Numbered from the stretch's first letter, positions 14,466 through 21,500 are shown. The stretch is 27,624 nucleotides of DNA from Candidatus Saccharimonadota bacterium (GCA_029288275.1 JARIHM010000148.1:1-27624); one strand, 5' to 3'. A program made the numbers and translations. The notes: generated by a model not told the origin, from the letters alone.

Positions 14466-15215
14466 TTAGCCGAGATTAACGCGCGTCACCAGGAAGATCA
14501 GAACCGTACCGGCCACTGTTAGTGCCAGCGTAAGGCGTGAAGGGTGCTTGGCATGGGCTTCGGGCAGGATGTCGCTGGCACCAATGTAGAGCAAAAAACC
14601 GACGAAAAAGCCCAGGTAGATGAGTAGCTGCTGGTCGGATAGACGAAAGAACAGGGTCGAAAGGGCACCGAGCAGCGGCGTGGTGGCATCTAGGAGTAGT
14701 AGGTAGAATGAGCGCCGGCTCGTGTTACGGTGCGTGAGCATGAGTGTAACGGTGTTGAGGCCGTCGGAGAAGTCGTGGGCAATCACGGCCAGTGCTACGG
14801 CTAAGCCCACGGTGGTGTTCACCTGAAAGGCGAGGCCAATGCCAACACCGTCTAAGAACGAATGGGCCGACAACGCAATGGCCGATAGTAGTCCTACCTG
14901 TGGGTGCTTGTGGGCGGTGTATTCGCCATCAGTATCGTGATCAGCCTCATGAGCGCTGTGCAGAATGGTCAGCTTCTCGGCAATATGAAAGGCTAAAAAG
15001 CCAACTACCAGAGCAATCATAGGCACCACTGGATCGGTTTTGGTAGTGCTAAGGAGATCAAAGATCTCAGGCATTAGGTCAAAGGCCACCACGCCGAGTA
15101 AAACGCCGGCTGTGAAGCCCAGGATGCGATGGAGGCGGTCGCGGTTCTTTAGCGCGAAGAGGCCACCGGCCATGGTTGAAACAAAGGTGGTGAGAGTAAA
15201 GAGAATCGGTAACAT
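14466..15215 (-). CDS. ZIP-family divalent metal transporter
   Basis: 249 residues, about eight hydrophobic segments. A His/Asp-rich cytoplasmic loop lies at about 90-105 (HSAHEADHDTDGEYTAHKH). Metal-site motifs are HSFLDGVGIG in one central helix and HDFSDGLNT in the next; ZIP proteins usually have H-x-x-P/D-E-G in the latter, so Asp replaces Glu here. A family member moves zinc or another divalent metal into the cytoplasm. Start ATG at 15215 without a Shine-Dalgarno; a TAGGCT box (15223-15228) lies 7 bases before it and TTGCAA 17 bases further up, suggesting a leaderless mRNA. Confidence 0.9.
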   Translation of the reverse strand: MLPILFTLTTFVSTMAGGLFALKNRDRLHRILGFTAGVLLGVVAFDLMPEIFDLLSTTKTDPVVPMIALVVGFLAFHIAEKLTILHSAHEADHDTDGEYTAHKHPQVGLLSAIALSAHSFLDGVGIGLAFQVNTTVGLAVALAVIAHDFSDGLNTVTLMLTHRNTSRRSFYLLLLDATTPLLGALSTLFFRLSDQQLLIYLGFFVGFLLYIGASDILPEAHAKHPSRLTLALTVAGTVLIFLVTRVNLG

Positions 15216-15267
15216 TGTTTTTAGCCTAGCTCATATGCAATATTTTTGCAACAACTCTGAGGTCTCA

Positions 15268-15295
15268 TTGATGCGGGGCTGTGCTAAACTAGTAT
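15268..15295 (+). promoter_or_regulatory. Promoter of the metK riboswitch transcript
   Basis: TTGATG (15268-15273), 16 bases, TAGTAT (15290-15295). The predicted start near 15302 lies just upstream of the riboswitch aptamer. Confidence 0.55.
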
Positions 15296-15317
15296 CAGTT
15301 CATTCCAAATCAACCAT

Positions 15318-15419
15318 TAATATCACGAACGCGGTGAGGGATCTAGCCCGATGACCCGCTAGCAACCCTGCTTTTTAGCAGAAGGTGCTTCGTCTAGCCC
15401 GGTTTGGGGAGAGATATTA
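15318..15419 (+). ncRNA. SAM riboswitch (SAM-I clan) upstream of metK
   Basis: Conserved aptamer blocks appear in order: GGTGAGGGATCTAGCCCGAT, then GAC, GCTAGCAACC, and AAGGTGC after a small CTGC/GCAG hairpin. The outer stem pairs TAATATC (15318-15324) with GATATTA (15413-15419). This is the SAM-I/SAM-IV core that binds S-adenosylmethionine, and it stands directly before the SAM synthetase gene, the expected feedback target. I cannot decide between SAM-I and the SAM-IV or SAM-I/IV variants by eye. Confidence 0.88.
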
Positions 15420-15442
15420 CACGTTCTTTACTTGTTGTGTAG

Positions 15443-15475
15443 GCCTTTCTTCTGAACACGGGAGGAAGGCTTTTT
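15443..15475 (+). terminator. Riboswitch expression platform: terminator that also hides the ribosome site
   Basis: GCCTTTCT (15443-15450) pairs with AGGAAGGC (15463-15470), followed by five T and immediately the metK ATG at 15476. The right arm is part of the only good Shine-Dalgarno (GGGAGGAAGG). The one hairpin could therefore both stop RNA polymerase and block ribosome binding when SAM is bound. An alternative hairpin TACAC/GTGTA between the aptamer and this stem may be the competing structure. Confidence 0.75.
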
Positions 15476-16591
15476 ATGAATCAACATACTCTTTTTACCT
15501 CAGAGTCGGTGGCGGCGGGCCATCCGGATAAAATTTGTGATCAAATTAGTGATGCCATCCTGGACGCCATGCTGGCCCAGGATGCCGGAGCGCGGGGTGG
15601 TATAGAAGCAGTCGTGGGTGCCGACCATGTATTTTTATTAGGTGAGGTTAATACTACAGCGTCAATTGATTTCGTGGCCGTGGCACAACGGACCATTCGG
15701 GACCTGGGATATACAGAACCGAAATGGGGCTTCTCGGACCAGTCACCGATTAAGAATTTAATCCATCAGCAATCGGCGCATATTGCGATGGGCGTTGATC
15801 AAGAGGGCGCGGGCGACCAGGGCATGATGTTTGGCTATGCGGTGCGAGAAACACCGGAGTTGATGCCGCTACCCATTACTCTGGCGCACCAGTTGACTCG
15901 GCGGCTTGATGAGGTACGCGAGCAAAAGATTCTAAAATTTATCCGCCCGGATGGTAAAGCACAAGCGACGATACGCTATGAGGACGGCCGACCGGTCGGC
16001 GTTGATACGATAGTGATGGCTGTGGCCCACGACGAAGTCACTGAAGCGGTTGAGGTGCGTAACCAGGTTATCGCCGAGGTGGTTCGGCCGGTATTAGAAC
16101 AGTATGGCTATGCCGCGAAGGATGAACAAATCATCATTAACGGCACGGGGCTATGGCACGTGCCGGGGCCGGATACTGATGCTGGATTAACCGGTCGCAA
16201 GATTGTGGTGGACGGTTATGGCGGTTATGCTCGCGTGGGTGGGGGTGCTTTTAGCGGCAAGGATCCTAGCAAAGTGGATCGTTCCGGAGCATACGCAGCT
16301 CGTTATATTGCCAAAAACTTGGTGGCGCATGGCTTGGCTGATCGATGCGAAGTTGCGCTGGCTTACGTGATTGGTCATCCGCGGCCGGTCATGGAGCAGA
16401 TTGAAACCTTTGGCACCGCTACGGCCAGCCCGGCTGCCTTACAGGCAGCGGCTCGGGCGCTCCTAGATACCTCGGTGAGCGGTATTGTGCAGGCGCTTGA
16501 TCTGCGCCGGCCAATCTACCAGGCCACGGCAGCCTATGGCCATTTTGGCCGGCGGGAGTTCCCTTGGGAGCAGTTGGTCGAAGCAGTCTAG
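15476..16591 (+). CDS. metK: S-adenosylmethionine synthetase
   Basis: 371 residues. Family motifs are in order: ESVAAGHPDKICDQISDAILD near the start (His and Asp of the ATP site), GAGDQGMMFGYA at about 103-114, GGYGGYARVGGGAFSGKD with the glycine-rich ATP loop, and KVDRSGAYAARYIAKNLV. The end (FGRREFPWEQ) has the usual length. It makes SAM from methionine and ATP in the cytoplasm. The upstream SAM riboswitch gives product feedback. It is monocistronic, with a strong terminator after it. Confidence 0.97.
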   Translation: MNQHTLFTSESVAAGHPDKICDQISDAILDAMLAQDAGARGGIEAVVGADHVFLLGEVNTTASIDFVAVAQRTIRDLGYTEPKWGFSDQSPIKNLIHQQSAHIAMGVDQEGAGDQGMMFGYAVRETPELMPLPITLAHQLTRRLDEVREQKILKFIRPDGKAQATIRYEDGRPVGVDTIVMAVAHDEVTEAVEVRNQVIAEVVRPVLEQYGYAAKDEQIIINGTGLWHVPGPDTDAGLTGRKIVVDGYGGYARVGGGAFSGKDPSKVDRSGAYAARYIAKNLVAHGLADRCEVALAYVIGHPRPVMEQIETFGTATASPAALQAAARALLDTSVSGIVQALDLRRPIYQATAAYGHFGRREFPWEQLVEAV

Positions 16592-16604
16592 CGCCGTTTA
16601 ATAC

Positions 16605-16642
16605 AAAAAAAAGCCGCCCAGAAGATCTCGGCGGCTTTTTTT
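16605..16642 (+). terminator. Bidirectional terminator after metK
   Basis: A run of eight A and GCCGCC pairs with GGCGGC and seven T around an 11-base loop. The T runs are present on both strands, so it can stop metK from the left and the 16708-17091 gene from the right. Confidence 0.85.
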
Positions 16643-16664
16643 GATGAATGATTCCTGTAGTAAG

Positions 16665-16700
16665 GCGGAAGGGTAATACCGGATGGTATTGCCCTTCCGC
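16665..16700 (-). other. Long hairpin just after the 16708-17091 gene
   Basis: A 16-bp stem with a single non-Watson-Crick position (GCGGAAGGGTAATACC with GGTATTGCCCTTCCGC) and loop GGAT. No T-run follows on either strand, so it looks like an mRNA 3'-end stabiliser or a weak terminator before the bidirectional one. Confidence 0.6.
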
Positions 16701-16707
16701 TGGAGTG

Positions 16708-17091
16708 CTAGTCCTCGCGCTTGAGCTCGCCGGACTCGTACTTGCGCACGATGTCCATCTGCTCATCGGTGAGCGGCTGGACATCGTAGTCCGACAGCGG
16801 CAGTTCGTCCACAGCGGACAACAGGTAGCCGCCGAAGGCGACGTTGCTGCCCTCCCGAGTGAACTCGGTCGGCTTCATTCCGGTCTCGACGCCGATCACC
16901 GTGAGAAAGTGGTTGCGCCGAGTCCCGGTGATACCGCCGAGGTAGAGCTCGCCGTAGGTGGCGCCCTCATCCTTGCTCATGAAGATCTTCCCGCGACCCA
17001 TGTTGATGGGCAACGGATCCTCGATGACCAGAACGGCGTTCGGCGTAACCATGCGACCGCGATAGACCCGAACCTGCTTGGGGAACTGCAT
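16708..17091 (-). CDS. Hypothetical soluble protein under possible repressor control
   Basis: 127 residues, no signal peptide or membrane segment. Beta-rich N-terminus (QVRVYRGRMVTPNAVLVIED), then GEIYLGGITG-like text GELYLGGITGTRRNHFLTVIG. The C-terminus is acidic and helical (LTDEQMDIVRKYESGELKRED). I recognise no family. AAAGGAG sits 6 bases before the ATG. Upstream is a TTGACA promoter with a perfect inverted repeat (17134-17153) over the predicted transcription start, which suggests regulation. Confidence 0.7.
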   Translation of the reverse strand: MQFPKQVRVYRGRMVTPNAVLVIEDPLPINMGRGKIFMSKDEGATYGELYLGGITGTRRNHFLTVIGVETGMKPTEFTREGSNVAFGGYLLSAVDELPLSDYDVQPLTDEQMDIVRKYESGELKRED

Positions 17092-17133
17092 TGTCTCTCC
17101 TTTGCGGAGTGTTAGCTAGGTGAAGAGGTGCGA

Positions 17134-17153
17134 TTGTTCCTTACTCGGAACAA
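17134..17153. promoter_or_regulatory. Candidate operator: 7-bp perfect inverted repeat
   Basis: TTGTTCC, six bases, GGAACAA. On the minus strand it covers about +1 to +18 of the transcript predicted from the promoter at 17158-17186, a classic repressor position. Confidence 0.45.
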
Positions 17154-17157
17154 CCAT

Positions 17158-17186
17158 ACGTTAAAATATAAATTATATTATGTCAA
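17158..17186 (-). promoter_or_regulatory. Promoter of the 16708-17091 gene
   Basis: On the minus strand a perfect TTGACA (17181-17186), a 17-base AT-rich spacer and TAACGT (17158-17163). Confidence 0.55.
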
Positions 17187-17250
17187 TATATAAACATGAA
17201 ATCAGCCGTAAAGAGGGGCAATTGGTCTCCATTTGCGGTATAAATAAAGC

Positions 17251-17748
17251 ATGACCAGTATGGCATTAAAGCGGGCGATAATTGGAGCGGGGCTAGTCTT
17301 GGTGTGGATATCGCCAGCACCAGCTTTGGCTGATGTCGGCATCGATATCCAGAAGGCAGCGCCGACCCGCTGTGCACTGGTGACGGCTGGGGTAGTGCGA
17401 CGGACTACAGCCTATCAGCAGCGGAGCGAGGCGGCTGGTGCGGCACTCCAGCGGGTCAATCAACGCCTAACTAACATCATTGGTCGAGCCGACGCGCGAG
17501 GCTACCAGGTAACCGCCCTACAGGCCGACCAGATTGAGCTCCAGCACCGTGCCACTCAGATTCAAGCTGATTTTACCGGCATACTCGACGGCCTCAAGCA
17601 TGCCGACGCTACCTGTGGCGCAGATGGCTCGCTCGATGCGGCTCGTAGTCATCTCCAGGCTGCTCGGACCGATATGGCAGCGGTACAATCCTGGGTGCGC
17701 ACGAACCTTGCCGCAGATCTGAAGGAACTTCTTAATGAGAAACACTGA
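17251..17748 (+). CDS. Secreted helical protein of unknown function
   Basis: 165 residues. Signal peptide at about 1-27 (ALKRAIIGAGLVLVW, cut near APALA). The mature part is almost all helix, Ala/Gln/Arg-rich (AGAALQRVNQRLTNIIGRADARG, trimmed here), consistent with a coiled coil. Two Cys (about residues 41 and 121) could form a disulfide, fitting the Dsb pair elsewhere in the window. TATAAA at 17239-17244 ends 6 bases before the ATG and no Shine-Dalgarno is present, so the mRNA is probably leaderless. It overlaps the next gene by 14 bases; the two probably act together at the cell surface. Confidence 0.7.
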   Translation: MTSMALKRAIIGAGLVLVWISPAPALADVGIDIQKAAPTRCALVTAGVVRRTTAYQQRSEAAGAALQRVNQRLTNIIGRADARGYQVTALQADQIELQHRATQIQADFTGILDGLKHADATCGADGSLDAARSHLQAARTDMAAVQSWVRTNLAADLKELLNEKH

Positions 17749-18061
17749 GCCAACTATGGCGCAGGTAATGGCGCATTCGGAGCAGCCGGCTGGTCACCCT
17801 GGCCACCGGCGCCATCAGGCGCATCCGGCTTTACCGCGGTTGTGGCTCGTTATTGCCGTTGGCGTGGCTGTTTCGGCGCTCCTGCTGCTATTACTGGCCG
17901 TCACGCAGGCGCCAGCCGCGGCTCACTTGGCACCGCCTACTGGCTCGATGGGCAGCGAGGTGCAATCCGCTACAGCTGGCATGAGCAATGACCTGGGTCA
18001 ACTGGACGGGAGCGACCTGTCTGGCCACGATCTCAATGAGGCTGGCCTCATGAGCCAGTAA
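17735..18061 (+). CDS. Single-pass membrane protein, partner of the 17251 gene
   Basis: 108 residues. A His/Pro-rich N-terminus (about 15-34, with GHPGHRRHQAHP) leads to one strong membrane helix (about 37-58, LWLVIAVGVAVSALLLLLLAV) and a polar Ser/Gly/Asp tail (about 60-108). The tail is probably outside the cell. The His-rich cytoplasmic part might bind metal, but that is a guess. Translation starts inside the end of the secreted helical protein gene, so expression is coupled. The family is unknown to me. Confidence 0.6.
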   Translation: MRNTEPTMAQVMAHSEQPAGHPGHRRHQAHPALPRLWLVIAVGVAVSALLLLLLAVTQAPAAAHLAPPTGSMGSEVQSATAGMSNDLGQLDGSDLSGHDLNEAGLMSQ

Positions 18062-18066
18062 CTAAA

Positions 18067-18110
18067 ACCGTCGGAACGACCTCACCATAGAGGCGAATCG
18101 TTCCGACGGT
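18067..18110 (-). terminator. Terminator between convergent genes
   Basis: A 13-bp perfect stem (ACCGTCGGAACGA with TCGTTCCGACGGT) with a smaller CCTC/GAGG hairpin in its loop. On the minus strand TTTTAGTTAC follows. It lies 4 bases past the nucleoside-hydrolase-like gene and may also stop the plus-strand pair. Confidence 0.8.
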
Positions 18111-18114
18111 GCGG

Positions 18115-19017
18115 TCAGCTCAGGTACGTACCGACCATTCGGTAGTAACTGGCTGGGTTGGTTACCTTGGCCTCGGTGTGCAGCCGGGGCACTTTGCGGC
18201 CCCGTCGCAACAGCTGGTTCATCATGAAGATGACATGACTGTCATGGATCGACAGCTGGGGCTGGCCTGTTTGCTGCTGATGGACCCCGTACAGGTCCAC
18301 GATCTCCCTGCAAATACCCCAATTGGCCATCTCTAGCGCGTTGCTGAAGGATACTTGGGGATGCCTGGTCTCATCGGACGAGATCAGATGCATCGAGCTA
18401 GGGTAGCGCTCGCGCACTGCCAGGGCAGCCGGGCGCGCCACGGCAATGTTAAAGGCCTCGTTCCCAAACATGGTCCGCTTAGAGAGACCGAATGTGCCCT
18501 GGCCGGCCAAGACGCCTAGTCGTCGGTAGAGATCCGGCACCTGCATAATGGCGCTTAGATCTGTGTACGGCCCGCACATCATCGGATGAATAGGGCCTTT
18601 AGTACGCTTAAGGTAAGCGATGGCATCTTCCAGCCGGCCGGCCAGCTTGAGCTGGCCACCAATTAGCTTGGGGTAATCGCCGTGCAGATCGTAACGACGT
18701 TCGTCGACATGCCGATGATGAGGGATCGTGGTCGTCAAGCCAGCCTCGGCCACGCTCAGCCCCAGGTATACCGGTGTCCGATAGCCCGCGCGTCGCAGCG
18801 CGCCTACCATCCGGGCTGCATTCAGCAGGTGTACCCGGTGCGATTCGGCCGCGTCGTAGCTCGTAATGGGTGCATCTGGATCGCGATTGACAGGTCGAGG
18901 ACTCACAATGACAATGAGCTCCCGGATGATCGAGAGCGTATGGGCGGCTGCAATGGCGGCCGACAGGTTATCGATACTGACGCCGTCTGCGCAGATCACT
19001 CCCACGGGCTCAGGCAC
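18115..19017 (-). CDS. Nucleoside hydrolase-like protein, metal site altered
   Basis: 300 residues, about the usual 310. The body fits the inosine-uridine nucleoside hydrolase fold. GPYTDLSAIMQVPDL matches the G-P-x-T-N/D-L block, FGNEAFNIAVARPAALAVRERY matches the AEFNxxxDPxAAxxV block, and IHDSHVIFMM keeps the C-terminal His-Asp (His258, Asp259), which in the family bind base and calcium. The N-terminal D-x-D-P-G-x-D-D motif is changed to ADGVSIDN. One calcium ligand seems shifted or lost, so activity or substrate may differ. Start: GTG with AAGGG upstream. The promoter is very AT-rich compared with its surroundings. Confidence 0.6.
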   Translation of the reverse strand: MPEPVGVICADGVSIDNLSAAIAAAHTLSIIRELIVIVSPRPVNRDPDAPITSYDAAESHRVHLLNAARMVGALRRAGYRTPVYLGLSVAEAGLTTTIPHHRHVDERRYDLHGDYPKLIGGQLKLAGRLEDAIAYLKRTKGPIHPMMCGPYTDLSAIMQVPDLYRRLGVLAGQGTFGLSKRTMFGNEAFNIAVARPAALAVRERYPSSMHLISSDETRHPQVSFSNALEMANWGICREIVDLYGVHQQQTGQPQLSIHDSHVIFMMNQLLRRGRKVPRLHTEAKVTNPASYYRMVGTYLS

Positions 19018-19055
19018 AGGAGATCCCTTCTAAAGGTGCTTTCGATGACAGTATT

Positions 19056-19083
19056 ACTATATAATAAATATATTTTATTGCAA
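19056..19083 (-). promoter_or_regulatory. Promoter of the nucleoside-hydrolase-like gene
   Basis: On the minus strand TTGCAA (19078-19083), 16 bases, TATAGT (19056-19061). The -35 touches the 3' end of the tRNA-Ile gene, so read-through from the tRNA is also possible. Confidence 0.55.
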
Positions 19084-19159
19084 TGGTAGGCCCGGCTGGA
19101 TTCGAACCAGCGACCAGTACCTTATAAGAGTACCGCTCTAACCGCTGAGCTACAGGCCC
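19084..19159 (-). tRNA. tRNA-Ile, anticodon UAU
   Basis: 76 bases with encoded CCA. The acceptor stem GGGCCTG/CGGGCCT has two G-U pairs. The D stem is GCTC/GAGC, the anticodon stem GTACT/GGTAC with loop CTTATAA, and the T arm GCTGG-TTCGAAT-CCAGC. Positions 34-36 read TAT, for AUA codons. The body (GGGCCTGTAGCTCAG) is that of an ordinary bacterial tRNA-Ile. A TATAAT on the minus strand lies about 14 bases upstream, back to back with the -10 of the FtsB-like gene. Confidence 0.93.
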
Positions 19160-19175
19160 ACAAATATTCGTATAT

Positions 19176-19181
19176 TATACT
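19176..19181 (+). promoter_or_regulatory. -10 box of the FtsB-like gene
   Basis: TATACT ends 6 bases before the ATG at 19188 and no Shine-Dalgarno is present, implying a leaderless mRNA. The same AT-rich bases give TATAAT on the other strand for the tRNA. Confidence 0.5.
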
Positions 19182-19187
19182 AGAGAC

Positions 19188-19577
19188 ATGAGGGTGCCAG
19201 ATTTCAAATTTAAGATTACTGCCATCGGCCTCCTGAATGCCGTGGGCGCCGTCGTCATCATATATTTGATTGTGATCCTTGGCCAGACCATCAAGCGCAA
19301 TTATGACCTGAATCGCCAGATTGATGCCGTTAAAGCTCAGACCAACCTGGCGCAGGACCAGCAGGCTGAGCTCAATTACAACATTCAGTACTACAAGACC
19401 GATTCGTTTCAAGAGCGGGAGGCACGGGCCAAGCTGGGGCTACAATTGCCCGATGAGAACGTAGTGATCTTGCCTACGCCTACCGCGACACCCACGCCCG
19501 CGCCCACCGATGACAAAACCGCCAAGCCCCGCTCCAATGTGCAGCAATGGCTGGATTTCTTGGCTGGCCGCGGCTAG
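19188..19577 (+). CDS. FtsB/DivIC-like septum formation protein
   Basis: 129 residues. Short cytoplasmic start, one membrane helix (about 12-33), then a coiled coil (about 36-66, QTIKRNYDLNRQIDAVKAQ) and the family ending YYKTDSFQEREARAKLGLQ with LPDENVVILP. That last block (E-R-x-A-R-x-x-L-G-x-x-x-P-x-E) is the DivIC/FtsB hallmark. It is followed by a Pro/Thr tail (TPTATPTPAPT) and an amphipathic end (WLDFLAGR). It is expected to link division proteins at the septum. The stop overlaps that of the convergent bactofilin-like gene in a CTAG. Confidence 0.85.
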   Translation: MRVPDFKFKITAIGLLNAVGAVVIIYLIVILGQTIKRNYDLNRQIDAVKAQTNLAQDQQAELNYNIQYYKTDSFQEREARAKLGLQLPDENVVILPTPTATPTPAPTDDKTAKPRSNVQQWLDFLAGRG

Positions 19578-20713
19578 TGCTGCTTTGAGTCCTGGATAGC
19601 CAGAATCAATCCGCCCAAGCCCCACCACAATACCAGGAGGGTAACGATAAAGCCCACAAATGGCAGCTGCTCAATCAGGAGTAGTCCTGGCACGCCAATA
19701 GTGGCCGCCCAGGCTAGGGTGCCATTACCCTCGTGCCAGCCGGTTTGCGTCATGAGCCACTGGCCGGTAGCCACAGCCGCCATGATAAGGCTCGTCACAA
19801 TACCAATCACATAGAGCACGGCCAGTAAGACCCCAAGTGGTGCCCCAATGACCGTAATGCCTAGCATGATGGCGAGTGCCGGCGTGACCAGAAGGGTGAT
19901 GACGCCGCGGCCCAGGCTGCCACCCGCCCGGCTAATCATAACGTTAGTTACCCGGCGGACCGGCCGTGGCAACAGCCAGACAAGCACCAAGGTAACCACT
20001 AGGCCGGCCACGGCCCAGTACACATAGTGACCGAGCCACGCCAGGAACAGATCGCGCGGTGACGGCTCGTGCTTGGCTGGCGGCTCATGGTGGGTGATGA
20101 CGCCGTGGACCTTGGCGGCGTCAAGGTTGAGTGCCTGCTCGTTGGTGTAGTCCAGATTGCCGGTGACCATGGCAGTGCCATCAAGCACCAACTGCTGCAC
20201 CCGCGCTTGGATGTTGCCGCCCACGGTACTATCAAGCTCCAAGCGCTGGCCGGCTACGGCCACGTCACGTCCGACCGGGCCATCAAGCGCCAGTGATTGG
20301 CCCAGCATACTCAGTTCGCCGGCCACTTTGCCGGACCGGCCTACGCCCAGTGACTCGCCGGCCGAGGTGACATTGCGGCCTACGCTGCTATTGATAGTGA
20401 GCATTTGGCTGAGCGTACGCACACTGCCGTCAACAGGACCATTGATGGTGATGGTCTGGCCGGCGCACAAGACGTCCCCATGCACGGCACCGTTAATAGT
20501 AATGGTCTCGCCCCCGCACAGCACGTCGCCATTTACGTCACCATCAATGGTGATGGTTTGGCCAGCTGCATACAGTGAACCTTGATGCGTCGTGCCCTTG
20601 GCTACCGTTACATTCTGACCACCCTGAATACTGATAGCATAGGACAAGCTCGGAACCAGAGCTAGGGCTCCGGCCGCCAATCCGGCAATTGCTAAGGACT
20701 GAAATCGCTTCAT
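19574..20713 (-). CDS. Bactofilin-like (polymer-forming) exported domain with membrane tail
   Basis: 379 residues from the ATG at 20713, chosen because it starts a clear signal peptide (KRFQSLAIAGLAAGALALV). Residues about 30-215 are strand repeats of about 18 residues such as GQTITIDGDVNGDVLCGG, ITINGAVHGDVLCAGQ and ITINGPVDGSV. This is the right-handed beta-helix pattern of bactofilin/polymer-forming domains. Then come a His/Pro linker (about 225) and several membrane helices (about 240-265, 280-330 and 345-375). Bactofilins are usually cytoplasmic; here a signal peptide would place the helix outside and anchor it by the C-terminal helices. It may be a surface scaffold. Two Cys (LCGG and LCAG) are in adjacent turns. 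Confidence 0.8.
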   Translation of the reverse strand: MKRFQSLAIAGLAAGALALVPSLSYAISIQGGQNVTVAKGTTHQGSLYAAGQTITIDGDVNGDVLCGGETITINGAVHGDVLCAGQTITINGPVDGSVRTLSQMLTINSSVGRNVTSAGESLGVGRSGKVAGELSMLGQSLALDGPVGRDVAVAGQRLELDSTVGGNIQARVQQLVLDGTAMVTGNLDYTNEQALNLDAAKVHGVITHHEPPAKHEPSPRDLFLAWLGHYVYWAVAGLVVTLVLVWLLPRPVRRVTNVMISRAGGSLGRGVITLLVTPALAIMLGITVIGAPLGVLLAVLYVIGIVTSLIMAAVATGQWLMTQTGWHEGNGTLAWAATIGVPGLLLIEQLPFVGFIVTLLVLWWGLGGLILAIQDSKQH

Positions 20714-20767
20714 ACATCCATCCACTTATTACCCTTAGCATACGCCAGCCAGGACATGGCGCAAAAC

Positions 20768-20796
20768 TTGACGCCCGGCGCGGAACTTGCTATATT
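20768..20796 (+). promoter_or_regulatory. Promoter of the initiator tRNA
   Basis: TTGACG (20768-20773), 17 bases, TATATT (20791-20796). Among the best promoter matches in the window. Confidence 0.75.
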
Positions 20797-20808
20797 AACA
20801 AACGATAT

Positions 20809-20884
<76 letters not shown>

Positions 20885-20895
20885 GGAATTATTGA

Positions 20896-20915
20896 GCCGC
20901 CTACGGGCGGCTTTT
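20896..20915 (+). terminator. Terminator after initiator tRNA
   Basis: GCCGCC/GGCGGC stem, loop TACG, then TTTT. Confidence 0.85.
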
Positions 20916-20921
20916 CTTATC

Positions 20922-20950
20922 TCGACAAATTAGACCATTTTCGCTACAAT
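20922..20950 (+). promoter_or_regulatory. Promoter of the second CAU tRNA
   Basis: TCGACA (20922-20927), 17 bases, TACAAT (20945-20950), 15 bases before the tRNA. Confidence 0.6.
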
Positions 20951-20965
20951 ACGCGAGTTAACCAC

Positions 20966-21040
<75 letters not shown>

Positions 21041-21054
21041 GGAATTATTTTTTG

Positions 21055-21060
21055 TATAAT
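21055..21060 (+). promoter_or_regulatory. -10 box before the glycosyltransferase remnant
   Basis: A perfect TATAAT 7 bases before a GTG start at 21068 without Shine-Dalgarno; another likely leaderless start. It remains intact although the gene behind it is broken. Confidence 0.5.
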
Positions 21061-21067
21061 CGCAGAC

Positions 21068-21500
21068 GTGCCTATCACCGTTGCGATTACCAACTTTAAC
21101 GCCAGATCCCACCTCCAGCGCTTGCTACCGCAGCTACGCCGGCATGGTTTTACTGATATTGTCGTGCTTGACGATGCTTCAACCGATGATAGTCAAGCCT
21201 GGCTCAAGCACCAATCTGATATTCGGTTAGTACTGGGCCGGACCAACCTTGGTCCCACTGGTAACCGCAATCGTCTTCTTGAGCTTTCGTATGTTTCATG
21301 AAGGCCCAGATTACTGCCTGCGAGCTCGGCAGGCCGGGCATACTATTCGTTTTACAGCCAATATTACTGCCAAACATCTAGACCTCCACAGCGGCAATAA
21401 TAAAGAGCGTACGGCCACCTTACGCGCCTCAACCAAATACTACTACCAGAAGCACTATGGTCTTAGCAATGCGATCATTGAGCGGTTCTTTCTGTGGTAG
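21068..21500 (+). pseudogene. Glycosyltransferase family 2 remnant, internal deletion and frameshift
   Basis: The first frame (21068-21301) has the GT2 start PITVAITNFNARSHL, then IVVLDDASTDDS (nucleotide-binding strand and Asp pair) and NLGPTGNRNRLLE, and stops. A second frame, meaningful from about 21290, has MFHEGPDYCLRARQAGHTI and RFTANITAKH, the C-terminal GT2 block with the E/D-D-x-C-x-R motif, and ends at 21500. The roughly 100-150 residues normally between them, including the DxD sugar-metal site, are absent. The two halves fit one ancestral enzyme, so I call a decayed gene. An assembly error is the alternative. Confidence 0.75.
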
